This document shows, piece after piece, positions 49,258 to 57,155 of a stretch of 64,000 nt of DNA. The first letter of the stretch is position 1. Each line of letters begins with the position of its first letter. The DNA is taken from assembly GCA_023419605.1 (NCBI GenBank), contig JAEZXR010000061.1:100560-164559 (forward strand), in the 5' to 3' direction. The translations under genes and the position numbers were made by a program. This DNA comes from Bacillota bacterium (GTDB lineage: Bacteria > Bacillota > Clostridia > Acetivibrionales > JAEZXR01). The notes below the pieces were generated by a model that worked only from the letters and a program-made list of their open reading frames with translations, did no database searches and was not told where the DNA came from.

Positions 49258-50631
49258 GTGGAGAACTATAATAATCAGAACGACAATTATGATTCGAATG
49301 AAAATCAAAATAGTAATAATTCAAATAATGAAGGTTATAGCTACAGGGATAGCTTTACCTATGACAGCAATTACTCCTATGGTGACGGAAGCGGCGATCC
49401 CTCCAACCTGAGGTCTTCTTCCTATTACTCTGAAAATTGCGGAAATACCAGAAAGAAGAGAAACGGCGGTTTATTCCAAATGGTACTGGTAGCGCTTTTG
49501 AGTTCCATATTTGGTGGAGCTGTAGTGGGTGCTATGTTCATTTTTGCGGCACCTGTTGTTCAACCGGCGGTTAAGACGTATTTCGGTAAAATTCTTCCGG
49601 GAGTGAGTACCACCTCAACGGCTGTTGCTGATAATGGAGCCTATAAGAAGGTGGAGATTGAGAAGACTGATTCCCCTGTTTCTGCTATTGCAGAAAAAGT
49701 AGGGCCTTCCATTGTTGGCATACGTGTTACGGTAAAAACCCAGAGTAATTTCTTCAGCTTCGGAAGCACCCAGGGAGCCTCAGAAGGATCCGGAATCATT
49801 ATTAAATCCGATGGTTATATCATGACAAATTACCACGTTATTGAAAGCGCTCTGGACAAAAAGAACGGAGGAAAAGTCGAGGTTATACTTCCCAAACAGA
49901 AGGATAAACCCTATACAGCTCAGATTATAGGTCAGGATTGGAGAACAGACCTTGCAGTTTTAAAGATCGAGGCTACCGATTTACCGTCTGCTGAATTAGG
50001 AAATTCAGATGCCCTAAAGGTTGGTGAATTAGCTGTTGCCATCGGTAATCCGGCAGGACTTGAGCTAATGGGTTCAGTAACTACCGGAATCATCAGCGGA
50101 CTTGACAGAACCATCCCCCTTGAAGATATCAAGGATTTGAAGTTAATCCAAACAGACGCTTCCATTAATCCTGGAAACAGCGGAGGTGCTCTGGTGAACT
50201 CACAAGGTCAGGTCATTGGTGTTAACAATGCGAAAATGGGGGGCGAGGGATATGAAGGACTTGGATTTGCCATCCCCATCAATAAGGCAAAAGAAATTAC
50301 CGACAGTTTGATGGAATACAAATATGTAAAAGGGAGGCCTTTGCTGGGAATTACTCCTGACGCGCGCTTTAATGAGACTCTTGCAAAACAGTATAATGTA
50401 CCTGCCGGTGTACTGGTTGCTGAAATACATCCTTTAAGTGGAGCCTATAAAGCTGGGGTACAGATCGGAGATATAATAACAAAAATTGACGGAAAAGCTA
50501 TTAAGGATCGTACTGAGTTGGATGAAATTAAAAATAAGCATAAACCTGGGGATACAATCCCCATTGAAATATACAGAGATGGACAGACAAAGACTCTGAA
50601 TGTCATCCTCTCTGAGGATACTGGAAATTAA
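49258..50631 (+). CDS. HtrA/DegP-family membrane serine protease
   Basis: The 457-aa product has an Asn/Ser/Tyr-rich cytoplasmic N-terminus (about 1-65), one membrane helix (about 75-100), a trypsin-like domain with His in MTNYHVIE, Asp in WRTDLAVLKI and Ser in NPGNSGGALV, and one C-terminal PDZ domain (GVQIGDIITKIDGKAIKDRTEL). This fits HtrA/HtrB/YyxA quality-control proteases acting outside the membrane. GTG 49258 follows AAAGGAG. A two-component pair precedes it. Confidence 0.95.
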   Translation: MENYNNQNDNYDSNENQNSNNSNNEGYSYRDSFTYDSNYSYGDGSGDPSNLRSSSYYSENCGNTRKKRNGGLFQMVLVALLSSIFGGAVVGAMFIFAAPVVQPAVKTYFGKILPGVSTTSTAVADNGAYKKVEIEKTDSPVSAIAEKVGPSIVGIRVTVKTQSNFFSFGSTQGASEGSGIIIKSDGYIMTNYHVIESALDKKNGGKVEVILPKQKDKPYTAQIIGQDWRTDLAVLKIEATDLPSAELGNSDALKVGELAVAIGNPAGLELMGSVTTGIISGLDRTIPLEDIKDLKLIQTDASINPGNSGGALVNSQGQVIGVNNAKMGGEGYEGLGFAIPINKAKEITDSLMEYKYVKGRPLLGITPDARFNETLAKQYNVPAGVLVAEIHPLSGAYKAGVQIGDIITKIDGKAIKDRTELDEIKNKHKPGDTIPIEIYRDGQTKTLNVILSEDTGN

Positions 50632-50673
50632 CCTATAGAGAATAGAGAGAAAAGCCGAAGTTGTTTTGTTTCA

Positions 50674-50727
50674 GGACCGGAGGAATCGTACGTATTGCGT
50701 TTCCCCCGGTCTTCGTTTATTTTTTTT
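50674..50727 (+). terminator. Terminator after htrA
   Basis: GGACCGGAGGAA pairs with TTTCCCCCGGTC (with a mismatch) and is followed by TTCGTTTATTTTTTTT. Confidence 0.8.
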
Positions 50728-50800
50728 GAAAACAATGCCATACTAAGGTATAGCGGAAGTTATTTTTCCGTAAATTCTAAGAGAGAGGAAGGGTTTGTGT

Positions 50801-50899
50801 ATGAAGTACCTTATCCCGATAGCGCAATTCATACTCTGCTTCCTTGTTGATTTATTCCTGTGCGGAGTATATAATAAGGATGGTGAAATATATGGATAA
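50801..50899 (+). CDS. Possible 32-aa hydrophobic leader peptide before nth
   Basis: ATG 50801 follows GAGAGGAAGGG and opens a 32-codon frame with a hydrophobic core (IAQFILCFLVDLFLCG). Its stop lies inside the start of nth. The overlap could couple translation. There is no known family, so it may be chance. Confidence 0.3.
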   Translation: MKYLIPIAQFILCFLVDLFLCGVYNKDGEIYG

Positions 50900-51533
50900 A
50901 AAAGAGAGAGTTTTAGAGATTATAAAGATTTTTGACGAGCTTTATACAGAGGCAGATTGTTCGCTGGAATACAGGGACCCTCTGCAGCTGCTGCTTGCAA
51001 CCCAGCTTGCGGCGCAATGTACGGATGCGCGTGTAAATATTGTGACAAAGACCTTGTTTAAAAAGTATAAGGATGTATATGATTTTGCGAACGCGGATTT
51101 ACATGAGCTTGAACAGGAGATCAAATCGACTGGCTTTTATCACAATAAAGCAAAAAATATAATTAATTGCTGCAAAATGCTTATTGAAAAATATGATGGG
51201 AAAGTTCCGGCCAATATGGAGGATTTACTCCAATTACCGGGGGTCGGGCGAAAGACGGCAAATCTTGTACTGGGAGATATATTTGAAATTCCGGGTATTG
51301 TAGTGGATACACACGCCAAGCGGCTTTCGAACCGTATGGGTTTTACAGAAAATGACGACCCTACAAAAGTAGAATTTGACCTTATGAAGATAGTTCCCAA
51401 AGAGAGCTGGAATAAGTTCGGTCATCAACTGGTATACCACGGCAGAGCCGTGTGCAGTGCCAGAAAAGCAAACTGTGCTGAGTGCAAGGTGCGTCCCTTC
51501 TGTGATTATGGACAAGCACAGGATGAAGAGTAA
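50892..51533 (+). CDS. nth: Endonuclease III
   Basis: Nth excises oxidised pyrimidines and nicks the DNA. The 213-aa product has the HhH motif LPGVGRKTANLVLG with catalytic Lys, the catalytic Asp in VVDTHAKRLSNRMG, and the 4Fe-4S cluster C-x6-C-x2-C-x5-C (CSARKANCAECKVRPFC). ATG 50892 follows AAGGATGG. It lies 29 bp before the FtsA-like gene. Confidence 0.96.
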   Translation: MDKKERVLEIIKIFDELYTEADCSLEYRDPLQLLLATQLAAQCTDARVNIVTKTLFKKYKDVYDFANADLHELEQEIKSTGFYHNKAKNIINCCKMLIEKYDGKVPANMEDLLQLPGVGRKTANLVLGDIFEIPGIVVDTHAKRLSNRMGFTENDDPTKVEFDLMKIVPKESWNKFGHQLVYHGRAVCSARKANCAECKVRPFCDYGQAQDEE

Positions 51534-51562
51534 AATAATTTGGGTTTGAGTGAGGTGTTTAT

Positions 51563-53740
51563 ATGCCCCGCAAAGCAGTTTCTACAATAGAAGAAGGCGG
51601 AAACAAGAAAAAACATGATTCCAATAAGGGTATGAATAAAACACTGCTGGATGGATATGATGCGGAAGACCTTATATTTGCCTTGGATATCGGAACGAGA
51701 ACTGTCGTTGGTGTTGTAGGAGTGGAGGAAGGACAGAAATTCCGGATATTGGCTGTAGAAATTGTTGAGCACAAGAGCAGGGCAATGATCGACGGACAAA
51801 TCCATGATGTAGGCCGGGTGGCCGAAGTCTCGGGTCTTATAAAAAACAAACTTGAGGAAAGCCTTGGCGTTTCCCTGACGAAAGTTGCTATTGCGGCCGC
51901 GGGAAGAGTTTTAAAAACCTGCGAAGCTGTGGTCGAAAGACAGATCGAAGCCTCAGAAGAGATTAGCAGGGAATTGGCAAACAGCCTTGAAATGGAAGCC
52001 ATACAGCAGGCGCAGCTAAAGCTTGAACAGGATGTACCCAAAGAAGAACGGAATCAGTTCTACTGTGTGGGTTATAGCGTTATTAGCTACTTTCTCAACG
52101 GTTTTGTTATTTCTTCCATTCTTGGGCATAAGGGGAAGAGCGTGGGTGCTAAAGTTCTTGCTACATTTCTTCCACATATTGTAGTAGACAGCCTTTATAC
52201 GGTTATGAACCGGATAGGCCTTGAAGTTACCAGCCTGACTCTGGAGCCTATAGCCGCCATTAATGTCACTATTCCTAAGGAGCTGAGGCTGTTGAATCTT
52301 GCCCTTGTTGATATTGGTGCAGGGACATCGGATATAGCATTAACCCGGGAGGGAAGTGTGATTGCTTATGGCATGGTGCCTATGGCTGGGGATGAGATTA
52401 CCGAAAAAATAGCACAGCATTATCTTGTAGATTTCAATACGGCAGAAAAGATTAAAATAGCCCTTGCATCTAAGAAGCAAAGTATTAGCTTTATGGATAT
52501 ATTGGGAAAAAAGAATACGGTCGGCATGCAGGAAGTGGAAGCGCTTATAATGCCTGCTGTAGATAACCTTGCAAAAACTATTTCACAAAGAATCACAGAG
52601 TTTAATGGAAGGTCTCCCAATGCCGTATTTCTTATTGGAGGAGGTAGCCAGATAAGAGGTCTGGCTGCCAGAATAGCAGAATATCTTGAGCTGCCCTTGG
52701 AAAGAGTGGCTGTACGAGACCGGAGCGTAATTCAAAATGTTATCTTTAGCGGGAAAAAGCTTTCAGGCCCGGAGGGAATTACCCCTGTGGGGATTGCTGT
52801 AACAGCGCTTATGCAGAGAGGACAGGATTTCCTTACAGTTACTGTGAATGGGAAGAAGATTCGAATTTTTAACTCCAGGAAGTTGACGGTATCTGACTCC
52901 CTTATCCTTGCAGCCTTTGATGCAGATAAATTGATTGGCCGAAGCGGAAAAAGCCTGAGTTATGAAATTGACGGACAAAAAAGACTGGCTAAGGGCACCT
53001 ATGGGAAACCTGCTGAAATTTATGTAAATGGGAGCGTTGCCAGCCTGGAAACTGTATTAAAAATGGGTGACGAGATTACCATTGTTCCGGCAGAGAAGGG
53101 CACGAATGCATATCTGACGGTTCAGGAGGCGGTTGGCGCACAGCCTCTTCCTATTGGAATCGAACTTAATGGCTGTGCCCTCACCGTTGGGACCCGTATA
53201 TTTGTTAATGAGAGAGAGACAGAGTTCACTGCGCCGGTCAACGAAGGTGATATCATCAAAGTCATAAGGATTTTAACCGTTAATGACCTGGCTCAATGGC
53301 AGGAAATTGATATGGATTATTTTGATATTATGGTAAACGGCTTTATAGTACAAAGAGATTATGCATTAAGAGCGGGTGACAAAGTTGAATGTGTTATCCG
53401 TGCATGTGACACAATGACCCTGGAACAGATTGCTGCAGTTGGAGAGCCTGGTCATACGGAAGGCCGGGCTGAATTGGAAAAGACTACTTCCTCGCAGCAA
53501 ATGGCGATACATAGATCAAGCGCTTTAGCCGCAGGCGGCACTTCTGTGATTGTTAATGGCAGTAATATAACTTTACAGGATGGAAAAGAGCAGTATATAT
53601 TTGTTGATATCTTTAAATATATTGATTTTGATATATCGAGACCGCAAGGGAGTATTGTCCTAAAACTTAACGGCAGACAGGCTGCTTTTACAGATATTGT
53701 GAAGAATGGTGATTCGATAGAGATATATTGGGAGAAATAG
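51563..53740 (+). CDS. Long FtsA-like actin-fold protein with beta-grasp-like C-terminal repeats
   Basis: The 725-aa product has an FtsA/PilM-type actin fold: phosphate-1 motif FALDIGTRTVVGVVG (about 39-53), a 1C/SHS2-like region, LVDIGAGTSDIAL (phosphate 2) and FLIGGGSQIRGLAARIAEYL (adenosine site). From about residue 430 it continues for nearly 300 residues with repeated ~70-80-residue segments containing VNGKKIRIFNSRKLTVSDSL, YVNGSVASLETVLKMGDEITIVPA, FDIMVNGFIVQRDYALRAGDKVE and IVLKLNGRQAAFTDIVKNGDSIEIYW. These look like ThiS/ubiquitin-type beta-grasp units. It lacks the FtsA membrane-targeting helix at its end. The function is unknown. Confidence 0.8.
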   Translation: MPRKAVSTIEEGGNKKKHDSNKGMNKTLLDGYDAEDLIFALDIGTRTVVGVVGVEEGQKFRILAVEIVEHKSRAMIDGQIHDVGRVAEVSGLIKNKLEESLGVSLTKVAIAAAGRVLKTCEAVVERQIEASEEISRELANSLEMEAIQQAQLKLEQDVPKEERNQFYCVGYSVISYFLNGFVISSILGHKGKSVGAKVLATFLPHIVVDSLYTVMNRIGLEVTSLTLEPIAAINVTIPKELRLLNLALVDIGAGTSDIALTREGSVIAYGMVPMAGDEITEKIAQHYLVDFNTAEKIKIALASKKQSISFMDILGKKNTVGMQEVEALIMPAVDNLAKTISQRITEFNGRSPNAVFLIGGGSQIRGLAARIAEYLELPLERVAVRDRSVIQNVIFSGKKLSGPEGITPVGIAVTALMQRGQDFLTVTVNGKKIRIFNSRKLTVSDSLILAAFDADKLIGRSGKSLSYEIDGQKRLAKGTYGKPAEIYVNGSVASLETVLKMGDEITIVPAEKGTNAYLTVQEAVGAQPLPIGIELNGCALTVGTRIFVNERETEFTAPVNEGDIIKVIRILTVNDLAQWQEIDMDYFDIMVNGFIVQRDYALRAGDKVECVIRACDTMTLEQIAAVGEPGHTEGRAELEKTTSSQQMAIHRSSALAAGGTSVIVNGSNITLQDGKEQYIFVDIFKYIDFDISRPQGSIVLKLNGRQAAFTDIVKNGDSIEIYWEK

Positions 53741-53824
53741 AGAAAAAATTTTTTATTTTTTTTATTTGTGTGGGTATCCTAAAGGGATTTCCATGTCCTC
53801 TATGGAGTGTGGGGTGATGTTCAA

Positions 53825-55504
53825 ATGGATCGTGCTGATAGATATGAAATTATGCATATTAAAGCTACTTGTTTTTTCTCAATCGTGGGTATTTTATATT
53901 ACCTGCTGAAAGTCTATAATATGGGTTCTATCACCGGTTACGTCCTTGAGCGAGAGAGCATCGGTATAGTATTTTTCATATCGGTGATTGCCATAAATTA
54001 TATCAAATATTTGCTTGTAAAGAGAAGAATCTTTGCATCAAAACCTTGTTATGTGATTGTACGATTCTGTGAGGTTTTGGGCTTTGTTTTTGCCTTGCTT
54101 GTTTTTGATGTGGACTTATGGGTATATATTATAAGCCTCTTGCTCATAATGATTACCAGCCTAAGCAATGGAGCAGCTTCAGGACTATACATTACCACTT
54201 TCTATAGTGCATTGTATTTAACGGCATATATACTTATTCGATTGATCGGAAAAGGGAGTACATTACAAGCGATTTTAGATACTTCACAGTTTGAGCTTAA
54301 TCTGCTTCTCTGTCTCGTTGCGGGGATTTTTTCGGTTCTGTGTGGAATGATATACAAGGACAACAGCTTCACGGAGCAACAGAACAAGAGGCTTTTGAAA
54401 GAGTTAGAAGAGAAGTTTGATTTACTTGCTGTAGCCCAGGAAGAAATCAAATACCATTACAATAAGCAGAAGGAAATTAACCAGAAACTGGAGGATACTA
54501 ACAGCAGGCTTTCTACCAGCATTGGGGAGTTTTATACTCTGCAGCAAATCAGTCAGGCCATAAGCTCCATATTTAATATCAAGGAGCTTTTAAAGTATGT
54601 TAATGATATCATTATTGGAGTTATGGGCGTGAATTACTCCACTATTGTAGTTTATGAGGAAAAAACAAACCGGCTGAAAGTGCATACGACAAATATTAAT
54701 AACCCGGAAGAAATGGCGGCACTGAGCGATAATATAAATTGCAGTATTTTACAGGAAATATTGAACAGCGGGACTCCTTTGGTAGAGAATTTCGTAGATC
54801 CACAGGAATATCAATTTACCAGTGGAAGGGAAATCAATTCGCTGATTTGCGTACCGTTGATGACGAAAACGAGAAAGTTCGGACTGGTTCTAATCGAGCA
54901 GAAGTATAACAATGCTTTTGATGATGAAAATGCAAGGCTGTTGGGTGTAATTTCACAACAGGTCAGTATCGCTATGGAGAATGCGGAACTATATCAAAAA
55001 ATGCAGGAACTTGCCAGTATTGATGGTCTGACGGAAGTATACAACAGACTCTATTTTCATCAGAGGATGGCAGGTGAATTGAAAAGTGCCATGGATAACG
55101 ACTATGAACTCTCGGTCGCTATTTTTGACATCGACTTTTTTAAGAAATTTAATGATACTTTTGGACACTTGTTCGGAGATAAGGTTATAAAAAGTATTGC
55201 AGATTTGGTGAAAAGCTCCTTGCGAAGTGCCGACATCATTGCTCGATATGGTGGAGAAGAGTTTATTATTCTCTTTCCAAGAACAGGAATCAAGGAGGCC
55301 TATGCAAAGATCGAAGTACTTCGGCATAAAATATCCACCACCGTCATACGGGACGAACTTATAGCAACTTCAGTAACGGCAAGCTTTGGAATATCCTGCT
55401 ATCCTGCCAGCGGTACAACGGAAATGGAATTGCTGCGAAAAGCAGATCAGGCACTTTACGAGGCAAAGACCAGCGGAAGAAACTGCGTAAAAATTGCAAG
55501 TTGA
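53825..55504 (+). CDS. Membrane GAF-GGDEF diguanylate cyclase
   Basis: The 559-aa product has about six membrane helices (about 15-185), a coiled coil, a GAF domain (about 230-375, YTLQQISQAISSIFNIKELL onward) and a GGDEF domain with active-site RYGGEEF. An inhibitory-site RSAD lies five residues upstream of it. It should therefore make cyclic di-GMP with product inhibition. There is no EAL or HD-GYP domain. ATG 53825 follows GGGGTGA; the in-frame GTG 53807 is the alternative. Confidence 0.93.
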   Translation: MDRADRYEIMHIKATCFFSIVGILYYLLKVYNMGSITGYVLERESIGIVFFISVIAINYIKYLLVKRRIFASKPCYVIVRFCEVLGFVFALLVFDVDLWVYIISLLLIMITSLSNGAASGLYITTFYSALYLTAYILIRLIGKGSTLQAILDTSQFELNLLLCLVAGIFSVLCGMIYKDNSFTEQQNKRLLKELEEKFDLLAVAQEEIKYHYNKQKEINQKLEDTNSRLSTSIGEFYTLQQISQAISSIFNIKELLKYVNDIIIGVMGVNYSTIVVYEEKTNRLKVHTTNINNPEEMAALSDNINCSILQEILNSGTPLVENFVDPQEYQFTSGREINSLICVPLMTKTRKFGLVLIEQKYNNAFDDENARLLGVISQQVSIAMENAELYQKMQELASIDGLTEVYNRLYFHQRMAGELKSAMDNDYELSVAIFDIDFFKKFNDTFGHLFGDKVIKSIADLVKSSLRSADIIARYGGEEFIILFPRTGIKEAYAKIEVLRHKISTTVIRDELIATSVTASFGISCYPASGTTEMELLRKADQALYEAKTSGRNCVKIAS

Positions 55505-55554
55505 AATGGGGAGCAGGGGGCAATAGCCAACTGCTCTTAGCTTTAGCTGTAAAA

Positions 55555-55592
55555 TAAAATTCCCCTCCCTTGTAGGGTAGGGGAGGTGTTAA
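55555..55592 (-). terminator. Terminator of the minus-strand membrane protein gene
   Basis: On the minus strand, CCTCCCC and GGGAGGGGA arms flank a short loop and are followed by ATTTTATTTT. Confidence 0.65.
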
Positions 55593-55662
55593 ACCTGGAC
55601 ATGCATATCGTATCGACACAATAGAGCCTCATAGAAAATAAAAATTACTTTTTGGAGTTGTA

Positions 55663-56355
55663 CTAATATGTTTTAAAGGAATTAACAATATTCCAGAATA
55701 TATCGGACTGGGACTTGTTCCACATAGATTCCGGAACAAAATAGCTGATTCTATACATCTTATCATCTTTCTTAAAAAAAACCTCCGAGGCCCGATAATC
55801 CTTACCGGTTTTTGAATGGGAAATATAATCCCAGTAAAAGCCGGGCTGCCCGTTCACAGTTACCTCCTTGGACTGAAATGACATAAAGTTTTGTAAAGAG
55901 GTGGTTTTCGATCTTTCCAGGAATTCCTTAAGTGAATAAGGCATATTCCATACTTGAACAAATCCGTGAGAGTTTTGAGATCGGTTCATAAAATCAATGT
56001 GATACAATACTTCACTTCCTGCAAAATCCTGTTCATTTAGGGTAAAGGCAGAAGGATACTGGAAACTGAACTTTCCTTCAAACGACTTATAGCTTGAAAA
56101 GTTTTGCGCAAGAGGCTTCTTATAGGTGGTATTGGTCTGTATGGCACTGTTTTCAAGCTGCTCATTATAAAACACATTCACAACCTGAAGTTCAAAGGGA
56201 TAAGAAAATGTGAGGTAATTATTAATGGTTACCCGAAAGGCCATGGTGTTGTTCATTAGAAAGTCTGAGAGCATAAACATGGATATCCACAAAAGCACAA
56301 ATCCACTTAATAGAATCAGCTTTCCCTTATAATTTTTAATAAATATTACATGCAA
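55663..56355 (-). CDS. Membrane-anchored protein of unknown function, 230 aa
   Basis: After a short basic N-terminus comes one membrane helix (GKLILLSGFVLLWISMFMLSDFLM), then a ~195-residue extracytoplasmic domain. The pattern FSFQYPSAFTL...GQPGFYWDYISHSKTGKDYRASEVFFKKDDKMYRISYF...IFWNIVNSFK resembles the PsbP-like fold found in many Firmicute lipoproteins and membrane proteins, but I cannot confirm this. TTG 56355 is chosen because GGGAGG lies 7 nt upstream; an in-frame TTG at 56388 would add 11 residues. Confidence 0.6.
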   Translation of the reverse strand: MHVIFIKNYKGKLILLSGFVLLWISMFMLSDFLMNNTMAFRVTINNYLTFSYPFELQVVNVFYNEQLENSAIQTNTTYKKPLAQNFSSYKSFEGKFSFQYPSAFTLNEQDFAGSEVLYHIDFMNRSQNSHGFVQVWNMPYSLKEFLERSKTTSLQNFMSFQSKEVTVNGQPGFYWDYISHSKTGKDYRASEVFFKKDDKMYRISYFVPESMWNKSQSDIFWNIVNSFKTY

Positions 56356-56533
56356 TGTGATTCCTCCCTTGAACAGAGATTTCTTCAAGTTCGTTAACTA
56401 AATACCAATAATATATATTCAGAAGTTTCTGAATTAATACTGTTTGTTTTAGAAAACTATTCACGAAAAATTGGGTTTGTGAATATATTGGTAGTGGATG
56501 GAGCTATTCTGTTTTAGTGGAGAGGTGGGTACT

Positions 56534-56605
56534 ATGAAGATCATGGTAGTGAAAATGCCAAAATTCTTTGGAAACATACTTAAAAAGGTATTTCGAATGG
56601 CATAA
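56534..56605 (+). CDS. spoVM: Spore coat anchor SpoVM
   Basis: A 23-codon ORF with a GGAGAGGTGGG site encodes MKIMVVKMPKFFGNILKKVF plus RMA. It matches SpoVM, the 26-aa amphipathic peptide that recognises positive membrane curvature on the forespore and anchors SpoIVA. It keeps the MK..(V/I)K.PKF.G.I pattern, including the conserved proline and glycine. The location near rpmB and recG is the same as in Bacillus. It is shorter at the C-terminus than the Bacillus protein. It is flanked by a terminator. Upstream bases 56389-56533 hold no other gene. Confidence 0.85.
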   Translation: MKIMVVKMPKFFGNILKKVFRMA

Positions 56606-56615
56606 GGATAAAAAT

Positions 56616-56642
56616 AAAAAAAGCGTTCCAGACGCTTTTTTT
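56616..56642 (+). terminator. Terminator after spoVM
   Basis: AAAAAAGCGT-TCCAG-ACGCTTTTTTT, perfect stem with T7. Confidence 0.92.
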
Positions 56643-56733
56643 ATTATATAGAGAATTATTTATTATCGTAATTCCTATATCAAGGATGATTCACTTTTTA
56701 TATTCCGATACTGCCGGAATGTAAGAACCATAG

Positions 56734-56922
56734 TTAAACCGCTCTTGTAACTTTGTTTGAACGCAGGCATCTTGTACAAACGTGTACGGATTTAGTAGTA
56801 CCATTCTCAATAACCTTAACTTTTCTTACATTCGGTTTCCAAGATCTGTTTGTGTGTCTATTTGAGTGGCTTACATTGCATCCGAAAGCTACGTCCTTGC
56901 TGCATACTTCACACTTTGCCAT
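56734..56922 (-). CDS. rpmB: 50S ribosomal protein L28
   Basis: The 62-aa product has the L28 sequence (MAKCEVCSKDVAFGCNVSHSN, RTNRSWKPN-type core, CTRCLRSNKV). Cysteine pairs CEVC and CTRC are retained, so this is the zinc-binding C+ form. It starts behind GGAGGTG. It is divergent from recG and convergent with spoVM. Confidence 0.97.
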   Translation of the reverse strand: MAKCEVCSKDVAFGCNVSHSNRHTNRSWKPNVRKVKVIENGTTKSVHVCTRCLRSNKVTRAV

Positions 56923-57155
56923 TTATAATTACACCTCCTTCAATTATGGAGCAAAAATTCTATATTTTTTAATCCACAGTTGTTTACAATCAAAGCAATA
57001 CTTATTTTAACACACATAAGGCAAATTTCGCAAGTTTTTTTTCATGATTTATGGTAAAAATCTTGTATTTATATTAAAATGGACTTTATAGCAGGGTGTG
57101 AAAACTATAGCTGTTCTTTTTACAGCCTCCTATAGAATGAATGTAGAGGGTGCTT

